This document shows, in pieces, positions 1 through 13,700 of a stretch of 64,000 nt of DNA (position 1 is its first letter; each line of letters opens with the position of its first letter). A program made the translations under genes and the position numbers. A model generated the notes under the pieces. That model was not told where the DNA came from. It searched no databases and worked only from the letters and a program-made list of their open reading frames with translations. This DNA is from Phoenix dactylifera. Its lineage: Eukaryota; Streptophyta; Magnoliopsida; Arecales; Arecaceae. Location: the NCBI RefSeq assembly GCF_009389715.1, contig NW_024067693.1, positions 1 through 64,000 of the forward strand, read 5' to 3'.

Positions 1-1060
1 CTGTCGCATACATTCATTGTCAGTGACGCATCATACGATTTAACTACAACATTTTCACAAAAAATTGATTATGTGTAGGAGAATTATTTTCTTCCATTCC
101 AAGTATTATCAACACCTGGATTCAAGAATATTTCTATTTCAATGACTGCCGTGCTAACCCCAAGTTACAATTAGACTCCAAATTTAATAAAAACCTGATA
201 TATATAATTCGATCAGCATTTCTTCTCTTATATAGTAATGCCAACCATTCTTTAACCAACTTAGAAAAATTCATACCTCCCTATCCACAATTAATCTTGT
301 CAAGAATTTGCAGTAAAAAATTAAACCTGAAATACAGCAAATAATAAGAAAAATTAGCCCAGCTAGGATATATATGATAGAAACCTTGTTGATGTCAATA
401 CCCAAACAAATTTCTAAAATGAATATAGATTTTACCTAATACTTGTCTCTGAGATGATGCTCAGCTTATTTCCAAATTTCCTTGATCACTTACCAAATTT
501 TGTCACCTAGTAAGCTGTCCATTCATCCACCATCCCCCCACCTTGGTTGCTTAACTTCTCTCAACAGTTTCTTGACATTTCCTAAATCATCACTTGCATC
601 TTCTTTCTGGTTTGTAGTACTAAAAACTATTTGCATAATGTGCTTGACGTGATAATTGCTGATAATCTAAAAACAGCATTTCCTACATGTAGTTACTTTG
701 ACATTCCAATAAGGTATATGCATGTACTTCATATTAACCCGCTTACTTGTTTGTCCTCAATCTACAGGCCTATATGAGCAATTAATTGTAAAGAATACCA
801 TATTTATTGGTTCGCAGGCTTCTACAATCAATTGGCAGCAGAACCATAAATGTAGATGGGAACTATTGACCTTCTAGTTGCCTTAACAACCGAGATTTAA
901 ATCGAAACTAAAGCTTCCTTGAACCTTCCAAGCATCGCACATACACTTTCCTAGAATTAGCAAGAAACAATGCCACAGATGCTTTTTACACATGGCAATA
1001 CCAAAAAATATTGCCAGGAGACCTAACAAATTGATAAGATACCCACCTAACCATACATAC

Positions 1061-4000
1061 CCGCTGTTGAAACATGACTTAATCTTCCTGCTGTCATGTC
1101 TAGCCAAGGCCCAAAGTCAGCAATTTTGGCATTGTCAGTGCTCAGTTCAAAGAGAATGTTGACGTTTTGAAATCTCCGAAAAATGATCTGTATATATATA
1201 ATTAAAATGTCAGGAAGAAAAATCCATCTGAGTCATCAAGATTAACTTCTAGAAGTAATGGTAGGTTAGGACATGTCCATCAGAGAACAAACTTGCATTT
1301 ATTCTTTTTTTTGAAATATGACTGACAAATTTTTGAAAGCTTACAACAACAGAAAAAACAAAAAAGATAATAAGAATCTGTAATAAATAATAATTGGATT
1401 GTGAGGATTTGGAGGAAAAAAAATCAAAGGAAGACTTTGTCCTCAATGCCCATTATCAGACTGCAATCTCCTGTATATGAAGCACTATCTGAATGCATGT
1501 GTTGAATATTGTTTGCAGCAACTAGCACGAGGTGTGGTTGAATAGCCATGCAAAACAGAAGGAAGCTTCTAATAATGAGATGATTCAAATATGACATTAT
1601 CAGGCCACCATGAAGAGGGTAATATGTCAAGAGGATACAATTTACATGTTCCCACAAGGAGAATAAACATGAGGCCAAGAAATTTACAAATGGCGTATGC
1701 TTATCTCTTCATGTATCCACTTCTTATAAAAAAACCATCATTTCATGTAGAATTATTGCAGCTGCCCCTAAAGCGAAGAGGCCTATTGATCAATCTCTAC
1801 CATCATCATTGACATTGAATTTTACCTAGATGGAAAGCATAGTCAAATTTTCATTTAGAGACCAGCACAGTCTTTATGCAACTGTTTAACCCTGCACATG
1901 ATTACATAAGATGGAACTGTAGCTACACATCTTCATAGGTGTGCCAATAATGTGACCTAATATAAGAGCAGGTAATAAACAAAAGCAAAGAACAATACAA
2001 GATACATGCAGGATTTTGGACAACAGGTCATAGACCTCCAAATGTCCAAATTATTCTCTTAAAAACACTTCTATGTCATAAAATATCTCAAATATATGGT
2101 GAAGCAAAGCCATCATGTAAGATTCTTGACCTTTCAGCAATGTAATATGGATAGTGAGCATGTGTGGAAGATAGTGCTATTCTTTGAATAGTTCAGTAGT
2201 ATATACATTATAACTTAGATGCACCATTAACATCTTCTTTGTAAATTCAAGTGATGCTTCTCTAACAAATTTTACACAACTGATATTACATCTTATGACA
2301 ACAACAAATAACTGAGCTACCAAAAAGAAATGATATAGTAAATATATTGTTAAGGAAATTTACATTACATGCCACATGCATGCATTTGCAAACATAGATG
2401 CGTAATAGTAAAGCAACAAAAGTCACTTATGATAGATTCTAACTTGTCAAGGACTGATAGAAAAACTAAGTACCTGAAAATCCATATCTTCATGCAGGTA
2501 CTTCAAGCCACGAGCAGCATCAATAGCTACTTTTAACCTCATGGGCCATGTAAGAGTTGTAGTTGATCGAGGTTGACAAGTGATCCTCTACACTTCTGTT
2601 AGGCATATATTCATATACAAGAAGTCTTTGTATTCCTCTTTCATCATCATCAGCACAATAGCCTACTAATTTGACAAGATTTGGATGTTCAACTATCCCC
2701 AGAACATTTACTTCTGTCAACCATTCTTTGTGCCCCTGAGAGAAAATGTAGGATCATAAAGGTGAGTAGCAGTTAGTCTGTATCCAATACAATAGAGTTT
2801 GAAATGCATTCTGAAGCTAAGAGAATACATCATTTACTCAAAAAAAAAAAAAGCCATAAGAGTTAGCACTGCAGCTAGAATGGTGTCTGCTGATTTTCAC
2901 TAATAAACACTAGTACCCAATTTAGATTTGCAACTCCTACGTATGTTTTTTCTAATTCCTCTGAGTGTTGACAAGAAAGAAATATATGGTCTCTGAGCAA
3001 TGCTTTTAGGATGAATATTTTCCCCCTAGTGTCATTGGCCAGTCTAAAAACATTTACCATTACGAAGGAATAAAGAAAAACGAACCAAATGAGTCATACA
3101 GTTGATGACTACTTCCATATTAACAACAAATTTGAAGAAGTTTCCTGTAATTTAAGGATTTGAACTACGGAGAAAGCAGAAATTTGTTATTCTTTCTCCA
3201 ATGATAAGGATGGGATAGTTCTTGCTCGTATTAAACCAAATAAAACTAACATATAGCATGCAAAATAATAGCAAAAGCGCCTAGGAAGCATCCACATCGT
3301 GCTAACATCTCATCTGACGATATTTCATGATATGGCTACTTCAATTGATCTCCATGGTCCATGAGATGCTGTCAAATGGGAGACACCCAATTTAGCCAAT
3401 ATACTTTCAGCTAAACTGGATTATCGGTACTTTTAATATAATTACACCAGATACCTTAAAAAGGGCTATACACTAAGCATCCTGTCCTTGAGTTGAAACT
3501 AATTTTAACCCAAGTTTCTGCAGGAGACCAATGAAGAAGAATGCAAAACCAGCACTTCAAATCTTATTGGAGTAACATCCGGATTCATAAATTAACTTAC
3601 AACCAGATCTGAAAAAGAATCTTGATTGTCCTCAAGGAACAGAAACCACAATTGTACGAAAGCAAAAATGGATATTAACAGCTATTCCCATCAGACCATC
3701 TGATGCAGCTGCAAAACGAGACTGAAAGTTGAAGAGAAAGAAGAAGCATGACAAGAGAGATAGGGGTGGAAGAAACTCTTTTCCATGAAAGTTATTATTA
3801 AAACTAAAACAAGTCTGCTCAAAACAACCCTAGATGTAGCTTTGGAGAATGAAATGAGAAACATGTGCCACGGTTAGAGCCTACCATGTAAAATCTTTCC
3901 ACTTGCTTTTATCTTTTTCCACTCCATATTATATTGTTATATTGGCCAGTTAGTAACACATCATTAATGGTGATTTTCATGGTGATCACAAAACCACCCT

Positions 4001-5038
4001 TTCTTGGAATGTATCATGATAAAGCAAACTGGGAGTGTTATCACATGGAGGTGATATATATGTTGCATCAAACAATTATATGGGCATTAATTTAAATATT
4101 GGATATAGAACAAAAGTGTGACTCAATTTTGGACAACATAGTGTTGAGCACTTGCCTCATGCATCTGTTCCTAGTGCTGCAACAGTTTATGATTCTGAAA
4201 TCCCAATTAAACACCTGAGAAAACTCATCCACATAATGAATTGCATGGATTATAACCATGTACTTGAGGAGGGTCTATCTAAGTTTGCTTAGTTTATAGC
4301 CATGTATTATAATTTCTAATATCTACAATGACAAACCAAATTTAATTATCATAAATCTATGATGCATGAGAATACACCTATGAAACAAATGGAGCCGGAG
4401 AAATTAGTGTTTAGGCAAACTTATCCAATCCTAATGGTAAGGAAAGGAAATTTAAGTTGTACTTGTTTAGATAGAAAGAGAATACACATATGTAATGAAT
4501 AACTTGTGCACATCAGTTCGAGGATAACTAGCAAATATTCTCTTTTTTTTAAAAAAAAAAAGAAATTTCCAGCGTTCAGCCAAGCAATAACTAATTTAAA
4601 TACGTAATGGTACCATATTATAAAGCAATAGGTTTATGCCAAAGGAACCTTGCCCTGCAGCCCTTTGCGATTTAGTTGTTTAACAGCAATCTCGAGCTTC
4701 ATACTTGGATCTTCAGAGCTCTTGATTGTGCCCCTGTAAACCACATCCAAATCCACCTTCACCAACCATCATCGAACGGCTGAAATTCCTTGTAGCAGTC
4801 CTTAAATCTGAAAGTGTGAACACCCTGAGATCGCTTGGCCTCTGGGAGAAGCTAGGGTACTGACACCTCCCAAGGGAGTCAGCGCTCATGTCTGAAACAT
4901 TCTGAGAGTTGAACTTCAGATGCCGATCTCCTCATATCACGGTCAGTCGACGTGGTTACTGCTGGACCGTGCTGACGCAGGAGAATGTGGAAAGGAGCTC
5001 ACTCTTCTTCAGTCCATTCGGAAAAGAAAACACTTCAT
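1061..5038 (-). pseudogene. PCRK1: PCRK1/PBL19-like receptor-like cytoplasmic kinase (RLCK VII), decayed copy
   Basis: Three exon relics on the minus strand follow the order of PCRK1-type kinases, which act in pattern-triggered immunity at the plasma membrane. Exon 1 (about 5038 to 4655) begins MKCFLF and holds the TF-x-DL-x-x-AT-x-NFS segment, the glycine loop GEGGFGC and the AVKQLNRKGLQ strand with its Lys. Exon 2 (2735 to 2474) encodes [19 protein letters not shown] through [16 protein letters not shown]. Exon 3 (1187 to 1061) holds the catalytic loop and DFG. Damage seen: a frame change just after MKCFLF, at least one more within the N-terminal region, an extra base at 4740-4742 next to GFGC, an extra base near 2580 after EDHLS, loss of the GT donor after exon 1 (GG instead, 4654-4653), and catalytic RD(F/L) replaced by RRF. 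The C-lobe (GYAAPEY onward) is not seen; it may lie left of the window or be deleted. Introns are retained, so this is not a processed copy. Expression is not excluded. Confidence 0.82.
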
Positions 5039-5994
5039 GGCAGCAGTATAAAGGTCCCCTGATATTCCTTCTGTAGATATTGACTTTAATGAAGGGAGCA
5101 AAAAGGGTACTTAGAGCTAGAATGTGTGAATAAGAACCCTAAATGATCTGGTTCAAAATATTAATGACATAAAACCAGAAAATCCAAATTTAACTACAAA
5201 AAACCAGAAAATTCAAATTTAACTACAAAAAGGATTTTGCAAAGACACAACAAATTGCAGAAGAAAATTGAATCCAAAACTTGCTTCACAATTCACATCC
5301 GATACTGAATTCAAACCCAGTCCTTAGGCTTCCTCAAGGGCAAATCAAATTCTTTTATGGAGGTCATCTTCTCAGGACTAATTTTAATTCTAAAAACTGA
5401 ATGATTGGTTCTTCAGATAACTCACCATTCTGCCAGCTTATTCCAGACTCCCCAGAAAGGAAGAGGTTAAAAAGTAAAGAACCAAAACGTACTACTCTAT
5501 GCCACAGTCCGTAGAACATATCCAGCTCTCCCAGTCAAATTATCACAGAAAGAAAACGCAAGCTACTTACTTACAAAAACAATTGTCCTTCAACCTAAAT
5601 TCTAGGTTGCGTGCGTCTGTGCATAATCAAACCATATAACCCCATAGCTCAAGCAAAATTAGCCAAAAAACGTACCCTTTTCCCTCCAACCCAACTCAAG
5701 GTCGCTCTTTTTTTTTTTCTTTTCTCAAGAAAAGCCCATTCCCTTTTGTCCCACCAAATCTCTCACACTGAATACTAGGATGCAACATAGATATGGTCCT
5801 TGAAGAAAAACTTCCAAAAAAAAAAAACACGTAAACTACCATGAGTTTCCCCTTCCTTCGAGAAACCCTAAAATTCAGTTCTTTTTTATTCAAGAACAAA
5901 ACTTTCTAGCAGTACGAAACGAACCCACTAAAAAAGAAATCAAAGAACCAATTTTGACTTAAAAAAAGAAGAGGTCCTCCAAATTCAAACTTAC

Positions 5995-6185
5995 CTGCTT
6001 CAATTATTCTAGCGAAGACCTGCAAATTCCACTTCCCTTAGGATCTTCCACAATTCTCAAAGCTCAGAATCCTCTGGGATCGACGAGCGACGGGCATCCA
6101 TGTTGTAATCAAGACCGAAGACTAAGTCAAACCAAGGCAGATGGCTTCAGCTCACCCACTAAAGGCACGAGGACCCTAGAGAGAA
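5995..6185 (-). other. Probable 5'-UTR exon and promoter edge of the PCRK1-like pseudogene
   Basis: On the minus strand a good splice donor (AAGCAG|GTAAGT) lies at 5995/5994, about 1 kb upstream of the pseudogene's ATG and preceded by a leader-like stretch. A CT-rich microsatellite (GA on the plus strand, about 6186-6241) sits just upstream, as is common at plant promoters. This fits a non-coding first exon spliced to the exon bearing the MKCFLF start. The exact acceptor and transcription start were not determined. The stretch between this exon and the coding exon (5040-5990) shows no coding potential. Confidence 0.4.
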
Positions 6186-6188
6186 GAT

Positions 6189-6243
<55 letters not shown>

Positions 6244-6250
6244 GAGAGAG
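6186..6250. repeat. (GA)n/(CT)n microsatellite
   Basis: An almost pure GA dinucleotide tract with one or two interruptions. It lies at the presumed promoter of the minus-strand kinase pseudogene, where it reads as CT. Confidence 0.85.
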
Positions 6251-6399
6251 AGCTCTCTCTCAGACTTCCCCTCGCAGAGTGCCGTGAGAAGGGCGCCTTC
6301 GAAGAAAGGGAGGATGGTTCATGGTAGGAAAAACGATGCCCAAAAATAGAAGACACAGAATGAAAGATCTCCATTCCTGATAACTTTGAATAGTCGGAT

Positions 6400-7900
6400 G
6401 CTTAGAGAATTCCTATGCGGATCCCGGCCATCTACCATTCACTCAGGCGCGAGATTCACAAGCACGAATCTCTGCGTCACGGATATTTACCCGCATGCAT
6501 TTTATATGCATCATCCCGTATTTAAGATGCTCGTGAAGGACGGACATTCCAAAGGGAATTTAATTTAGGAATGAGATTTAATTAATTAATTAATCATTAA
6601 TATATTATATTATTTACTGGACGGCGGTCTCGAGACTCACGGAAAGAGCGATGGCTTGAGTTGGCGTTCGCCGAGCAGCTCCTTCTACTTTCCGGCATTT
6701 CTGGTGCCGGGATAAGGTTTTGGGTACTTTCGGCATTGCACTCCATCAATAGGATCATCAAGGCCATCCATTCCGATGGTCTCCCTGAATCCTGATCTGC
6801 TGTCTTATGTGCTGCTCCAAAAAAATCTAGTCTCCTTACGCTATTGTGTCTTTGAATGTGGCAATTGCTTGAAGATTAGAGCGGGAATAGAAATCCATTT
6901 GCAACGCCCTGATTAATAAGGAGCCAAAAGTGGAACGGCTATTATATTCAAAAATTATTGTACAAAATTGTTGTTTAATCATAATTGCTCGTGTGATGTT
7001 CCCTTTCTCGAGAAGCTTGTCACTACTTCATGCAAAGCATGCTAATGACTCTTTGTTAAGATAAATAATATTTGATTGGGTCCAAAAAGGTTCGTAATTG
7101 ATTGGAGAATTAATTAAGTTCTAATTAGGCTAAAGATATAGCCCAATTATAGACTCGGTCAGGCCATCCTATAGGCTGGCTATCTTGAACTGGTCCAAGC
7201 AGCAGGCAGCCCCCCTTTTCCTTTTCCTTTCCCATCCATAACTCTTTGTTGTATGGGAGAAGGCATCCAAGTGAGGGCCTCTCCCTTCTTTTCTTTTATT
7301 AGATTCTTAGTGGGACTCTTAGTGGCTAAGAGGAAGGGCCCCAGAAAACCTAGAGGAGGTGCAATAAAAAAACGGTGGCCCGATAGCGCTGAGAGAAGAA
7401 GAAAAGAAAAGAAAAAAAGATTTACTCTAATGCTATAGAATAAGTTCTTCTTATAGAACATCTTATCGGCCTGCAATTGCTAGAGATGAAAGGCTTAGCT
7501 GAGCTTTTCAAACATAAAACTTGTGGATTGAAATGGCCAATCTTAGGGAGCTGCGTGTGTTCATGATCTCAATCTCTCTCGAAGATCAAGTCAACTCAGG
7601 AATCACCATTATGAAAGATAAAAATATTTTAAACCCTATAAGGCACGCCTTTTACATGATAACATCATGAACAAGTCCTCGCAAGTACTCCCTCTTTGCC
7701 ATGATGTAAAGGTCTGTTGAAGCGGACTCTGAATGTTTTTGCAGGTGTACGGAGCTGTCGCAAATATATTTTTTGCAAGTATTATTATCTTCTCACAACG
7801 TAGGCATCTGCGACAGATTGTGACAGTGCTGTGCTATCACAAATACTCAATCTGCACATTTCCCAAATACAAATTGGTATACTAAAAAGGGTAGCCTTTC
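6400..7900. other. Intergenic sequence without recognisable genes
   Basis: No ORF in this stretch resembles a known protein, no splice-linked exons were found, and composition is ordinary AT-rich plant intergenic DNA. Short ORFs such as the one at 7253-7438 are low-complexity and basic and are treated as chance. Confidence 0.6.
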
Positions 7901-7915
7901 TTTTCTTTCCTCCTC

Positions 7916-8023
<108 letters not shown>

Positions 8024-8199
8024 GATGCCTCACACACACCGGGTGTAAGTACAGCTTATAAAGTCTGAAAAAAAAAAGTACATCGAAGCGGCACCATCTT
8101 TTTTGTGGTTCTGGAAATATACTAAGACCCATTAGTTGGTTTTTATGCTTGTTGCTTCCAAGATGCATTTAGTTTGGTTTTAATGCTAGTTGCAACTGT

Positions 8200-8975
8200 T
8201 GGCAGTGGAGTTTTTGAAAATAAAGCCTGTATAAAAAGTTATTTGCTGTTTGGTAACCATATTTTTAAAGTCTGTAAAACTTTAACATGTATTTAATAAA
8301 TAAATTGAGAAAATATTTTTGGTATGGCAAAATAACCATAAAAGACATTACATAGTATTATACAACAGAGCATAATAAAATATAATATGTATTAATACAT
8401 AAATATATGATATAGTATAATATTAATGGAATATAATATATTATTATTATAATATAGTAATATAATATTGTATACTATAGCATAATAAGTTAATATAACA
8501 TTAACTTATTTAGCATAACATATCAATATATTATGATATAATATAATATAATATTATATTTATAGTATAATACAATAATGAAGATATAAAATATTATAAT
8601 TACTAGCGTAAATTAATTTTCCATCCTCTCGATAATTGTGGTATAATATAACATAATATTAAATTATTTAACATAACATATTAATGTATTATGATATTAT
8701 ATTATATTATATTATATTTATAGTATAATATAATAATAAAGGTATAAAATATTATTATAAAAAAGATATTTGTGTAATTATTATATTTTATTATGGGTAT
8801 TTTGGTCCAAAAAGAAAAAAATATTATAACTCAAAACAACTTTCCGACAATTTCTAACATTATTTTTTTGGAGAAGCTCCAAAATCAGAAAGCTAAAACA
8901 GCTTTCCGAAAAATTTACCAAACACTTCTATTTTATCTAAAAGTACTTTTTGGCTCTCCAAAAGCTTCTCCAAAT
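8200..8975. mobile_element. AT-rich MITE-like element with inverted TGTTTGGTAA ends
   Basis: The motif TGTTTGGTAA (about 8249) is mirrored by TTACCAAACA (about 8915), enclosing roughly 650 bp of very AT-rich sequence. The right side is rich in AGCTTT/AAAGCT-type motifs, as in many small non-autonomous plant DNA elements. Inside, two imperfect direct copies of a ~90-bp AT-rich segment start near 8513 and 8671. I did not find a convincing target duplication and the exact borders are uncertain. It encodes nothing recognisable. Confidence 0.35.
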
Positions 8976-8999
8976 AAGATCTAAATCCTTGGATGACTA

Positions 9000-10340
9000 C
9001 CTTGCCTAGAGTCTTAACCATCAGCATAAAATGGATGTTTCAAGTGAGTGGGGAGTTCTTATGAGCCGGGTTTTTTGGCAATATAGATTAGACTTGTAAA
9101 ACTAATGAGCTGAGTTGAGCCGGATTGAAAATTATAAAACCTAGATCCGACTCAAAATTGGAAGACTTTGTGAGCTCAACTTGACCCATAGGCCATAAAA
9201 AATGGACCGGTCCATGTCTAATTACCTCGAGGTCACGTCAAATCCCATATTAGCCCAACCCATTTGCAACCCTTACGGCATAGAATAACTTATAAATATA
9301 ATATTTTATATTCAGCTAAGATTAATTATTTATAAATTTGCTATTTTTTATTCACAATTTATTTCCATGCATCGCACGAATCCTTTGTTTATATCAAATT
9401 ATTTTCACTCTTGCACAACACCACTAGAATGGCGTGGGCCTCCAACATTGTTTTTCTCTTGGACTTTACCTACACATCAAAACGTCATAATGGACCAGTG
9501 CTAAGTGGATGGTTCCTACTTGGAACCAGCATGTCATATACAATGTGGGTTCTGCGAAGCAAGAGTTGCTCCTTGGCAATTTTTTGGTGCAGTATTTAAA
9601 TATATGATGCCATTCTAAATCTCATTCTTTTGGGCATGATATGAGGATCAACGAGTTTCCACTTTATAGTCTGAGAGAGAGAGAAAGAGAGACACCAACT
9701 TCATAGCTAACCTAAACTAGAACTGCAACTAAGGTGGGTTGGGCCGGATTGAAGGCAAACCCTTCTCTAAATCCCTTAACCTAAGCCAACCTGTATTTTT
9801 CTCATCCAACTCGACCCAACCTTATTACATTCTAAAGTTGGATTGTGTCGAATTAGCTAGGAAGGGCTGGGTTAGATTCAGTTAGGTTGTGCTATGTTAA
9901 TTAGATTAGATCGGAATGAATAAGAATTTTGAGTTAGAAAAAAATATTTGAGATATTTTTATTAAATTCATCTTTGTTGAATTTAGGCCACAAACATATA
10001 CAAACTTTAATAGTACCCATACGTAAAACTTAATAAAACACATAATTTAAGGAGACTAAAAATAATTATATAAATATATAGGTGGCTTGTATGAAATATT
10101 AATATAGCTTATTGATTTATTTATATATCGAATTAGGTCAGGTCAAATGGATTGAGTTGAGTTAGATCAATTTCAAAGAGATGTGAGAGCGGAGTTCAGG
10201 TTGATTTGAAGGTCAATCCTATCGTAATCCTATTTGAGATCAAGTTGATCTAAAGTTGAAAATTTTTAGCTTAAGCTCAATCCATATCTATAAAATTTCA
10301 ATCACCCATCGCATGGAAAGATGAATTTGCACCCTCAAGC
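9000..10340. other. Intergenic DNA with degraded transposon-like GGGTTGGG/CCAACCC sequence
   Basis: This stretch upstream of the ABC transporter gene holds repeated motifs around GGGTTGGGCCGGATTG, CAACTCGACCCAACC and AGGTCAGGTCAAATGGATTGAG. They look like the subterminal motifs of hAT-type elements (a candidate left end begins TAGAACTGCAACT near 9717). No matching right end with a target duplication was found. No coding sequence is visible. Confidence 0.3.
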
Positions 10341-10713
10341 TAGACTTAAAGAGTCTAGAGCTGGTACGGAAGGGTAACCACGCGAGGCATGCGCGTAACC
10401 CACTCGACCGTTAGTTCCGCTGACTCCCCCGCGCCGTTTGAAAACTCCGAGACCAACGTCTCTCCGTTTTCTCCCTCAATATCTCCATCATCCCTTCCTC
10501 CCCCAACCTCGCCGCATCTGTCTCCTTTCCACTCCTTCTCCCTTTCTCCTTTCCCCTTCCCCGTCTCCTCTCCCCTCTCCACAACCCACACCACCACCAC
10601 CTCCGAAGCTCCTCCTGGATCCCCACCTTCCTCACGCCCAGAAATCGCCCCATCCATTCTCCAATTCAACCCCTTGCGATGCAACCAGTGCCCCCCCATT
10701 GAAAAGAACTGAG
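10340..10713 (+). promoter_or_regulatory. Pyrimidine-rich leader/promoter edge of the ABCG gene
   Basis: About 300 bp of C/T-rich sequence with CTCC and CCACC runs immediately precedes the chosen ATG and looks like a plant 5' leader. No clear TATA box was identified. The ORF is open in frame upstream to another ATG at 10438, giving a Pro/Ser-rich 92-residue extension; this resembles translated leader rather than protein, because the signal peptide begins at the downstream ATG. Confidence 0.45.
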
Positions 10714-13700
10714 ATGCTGACCGCAAGGTCCGGCCAGGGACCGAGATGGACCTCCTGCGCCACTCTCGCCATCCTCGCGACCGTCCTTCTTGGTGGCCCG
10801 CACCTCGGGCAATGCCAGGACAGCGACAACGACAGCCCATTCTTGCAGGGTGCATTCTCCAGCTACTTCTTGAACTTCACCAAAGTTTTTGCAAGCGACA
10901 TCAGCCAGAACCTAGGATACTGCATCAAGGACTCGTATGTCTGTCAGAATCTCTTGATCTGTTGAATGCGTTGAATGTTTCTTGATCCAAAATGGTGTTT
11001 TTGATCATGAGTTCTTGTTACTCTGTTTCAGTGATAAGGATTGGAACGAGGCGTTCAATTTCTCCAAGGATATGAGTTTTGTGAATAATTGCCTCAGGGA
11101 AAGAAATGGTACCAGCTACCGCTCCTTCTCTTTCATGTTTTTTGCTCTTTCCTACATGGTGATTGGATATGATATTATGCTTATGGAAGGGGGAAGAAGA
11201 AGAAATGTTCATCGATTACTAACGGATGGATCCCTTGTAAAATGGTGGAAAGGTTTATATTAAGGACTTCAACATTATAAATATTTGAAAATAAAGGATC
11301 ATAAGGGTGTAGACAAACAAATGACCAATGTGCTACTTTCTTCACATACGTTCCAGCTTGATCCTGTACTTCAGCATATTTTTCTGCAATGTATTTGCTT
11401 AAATACTTGTTTCTAATAAAATAGGAGAACATTTACCCTGGCTTACAAAATCACCTCCGTGCCTAGCATTCTTATTTTGGACTCAAACTGGAAATGACAG
11501 ATCTTTCGAGGCGCATATGTACAGCTGCAGATATTAAGTTCTACTTCAGCAGTTTATATGGCGGCAATGATGAGAACAGGGAGCAGAGCAACACAAAAAA
11601 GAATTACTTAAAACCCAACAAGAACTGCAACTTGACAACATGGTTGAGTGGATGTGAGCCAGGATGGGCATGCAGTGTTAGCAAGGATGTGAAAGTTAAT
11701 ATGAGAGATACCAAGGTCATGCATCTTAGAAATCTCGACTGCCGTCCATGCTGCGCAGGCTTCTTCTGTCCTCGTGGTCTCACTTGCATGATACGTAAGC
11801 ATCTAATTCCTTTGTTTCTCTCTTCGAGTGAGGTGTGTCTTCGGGACGAACCAAAACCCAAATCAGATGAATGTTGTTCCGCTAATGATATATGTGAATG
11901 AGGATCTACTTTGTTTGGGGCAACAACATTGCATACTGATGAAGTTTTGCTTGTACCAATTACCAAATGGCTTATTTGACCTGGCAAGACCTTTTCCACT
12001 TATGTTTTAATTTTATGAGAAGAACTTCTGACCTCCTTCTGTAATTGCTGTTTTTCATGATATGAAGCTTGTCCCTTAGGTGCATACTGCCCGGTTGCAA
12101 AACTAAATACAACTACGGGCGTCTGCGAGCCGTAAGTTGACATATTCTTATTTGAGTTCCTTCTGTTTTCAAAAGCATGGCGTGTCTGATTATTTAAGTT
12201 CAAAAAAAAATTATAAAAATACGCAGATACACTTACCAAATACCTCCAGGACAGCCAAACCATACCTGCGGTGCCGCAGATACATGGACCGATGTTTTAA
12301 GTAATGATGAAATCTTCTGCCCAGCAGGATATTATTGTCCAAGCACTACAAAGAAAATTTCTTGCAGTAGTGGGTATTGTTTCTTTATCCTACCTATCCA
12401 GTGGTTTTTAAACTATTTCAAGAGCATCATGTATGATATTGTTGTATTTTCAAGTCAAATCTTGATGATAACCAGCACTTTTGGGGTTTGAAATGGGTAT
12501 TTACTAATTCACATTATATTCCAATTTGCAGACATTACTGCAGGAAGGGTTCTACTCAAGAATCAAGTAAGTTCCTATCTATTCACCTAGTTGTATGGCC
12601 ATTTCCTTCTTCTTTTTTCCCCGGTAATATGATGGAGCCATTTCTCAGTTATTGAAGAACATTTTGTTTTGTGTAACCTTCCTAAATCGTTATGATCAGA
12701 TAAAGAAACCCAATCAAAGGTAGAATTTTCTATCACATCTAGGAGTTCTTTGTAAGCATCTGTCCTTTCTGCTTCCTCACTGGTGTCACCTGTCCATTGT
12801 GGCATGGCAGTCTGTTCCTATAATTTTTTTTTTTCTTGCTGGCAAGGTTGTGTTTTTCTGAGGTTCCAGCCTTCAAACTGTTCATAGATTAGGCATTTGA
12901 TGTGTTATCTCATGCTCATATACTAAATGGATGTACTAATCCATAGGTAACCCTTCTAAGGTCATTTCAATTCTGAAGCCCTCTTACCGATATTGTTGCC
13001 ACAAACATGCACACCCCTTAGTTTATTTCAATAGCTGAAGTGCTAACTAATAGTTATTCTTCCAAGTTGGTTCTCAATGAGCATACAATCATATTACTAT
13101 ATTCATTTTGTTCACCACAATTCCCATATGAAGATTTTTTCCACAATTTCACATCTCTTCCACCTTTGAAGTCACAAATCACTCGGCATATCTTCATGCT
13201 CATTAGCAAAAATGGTCTGGTTCACTGCATATCTGACTCCCATATGCAATGTATATTGTTTCATAATTAAATTGCAGTTCATAGTTCTATGTGTGAAAAC
13301 CCTAGATGTCTTTCATATCTAACAGCGCATTGAAAGAAACTAAAAAACCTTGCTGTGATTTTTTTCTTCTTCTTTTTTTGACAACCTTGCGTTCACCTCA
13401 ATGTCATCAAGGCCTGCAAAAGGAAGTGGAGTGCCATTGAGCTAGATGCTCACAGCTTTGATTTCCATAAGTGAAAAATGAAGAAACCACTCTGAAGCTT
13501 TACACCCTCTGAGTGAATAGAGGATGTGCTCGCCTTTGTGCGACATCAAAAAAGAAGTTGATGGTTAAAAGATAATAAGTATACAAAATCAGAAAAAAAA
13601 ATGACGCAATTGATGCGATTACTTTGATATTGGTCCTATAAAATCAGCCCTTTTCCTTGCTACAAATATGGATTCATTGCTACAAATATGTATTATTGAA

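Noticed and set aside
440..620. Minus-strand KEDASDDLGNVKKLL-like reading that might be the missing kinase C-lobe or a gag fragment
   Set aside because: It is interrupted by stops and matches neither GYAAPEY/ITGRR kinase motifs nor a clear retroelement domain.
6159..6374. 71-aa Leu-Ser repeat ORF
   Set aside because: Produced by the GA/CT microsatellite.
9717..10290. Possible second hAT element (TAGAACTGCAACT left end)
   Set aside because: No matching inverted right end or 8-bp duplication was found; kept only as degraded repeat-like sequence.
10355..10855. 166-aa minus-strand Gly/Arg/Glu-rich ORF
   Set aside because: Antisense of the C-rich ABCG leader and exon 1; low complexity.
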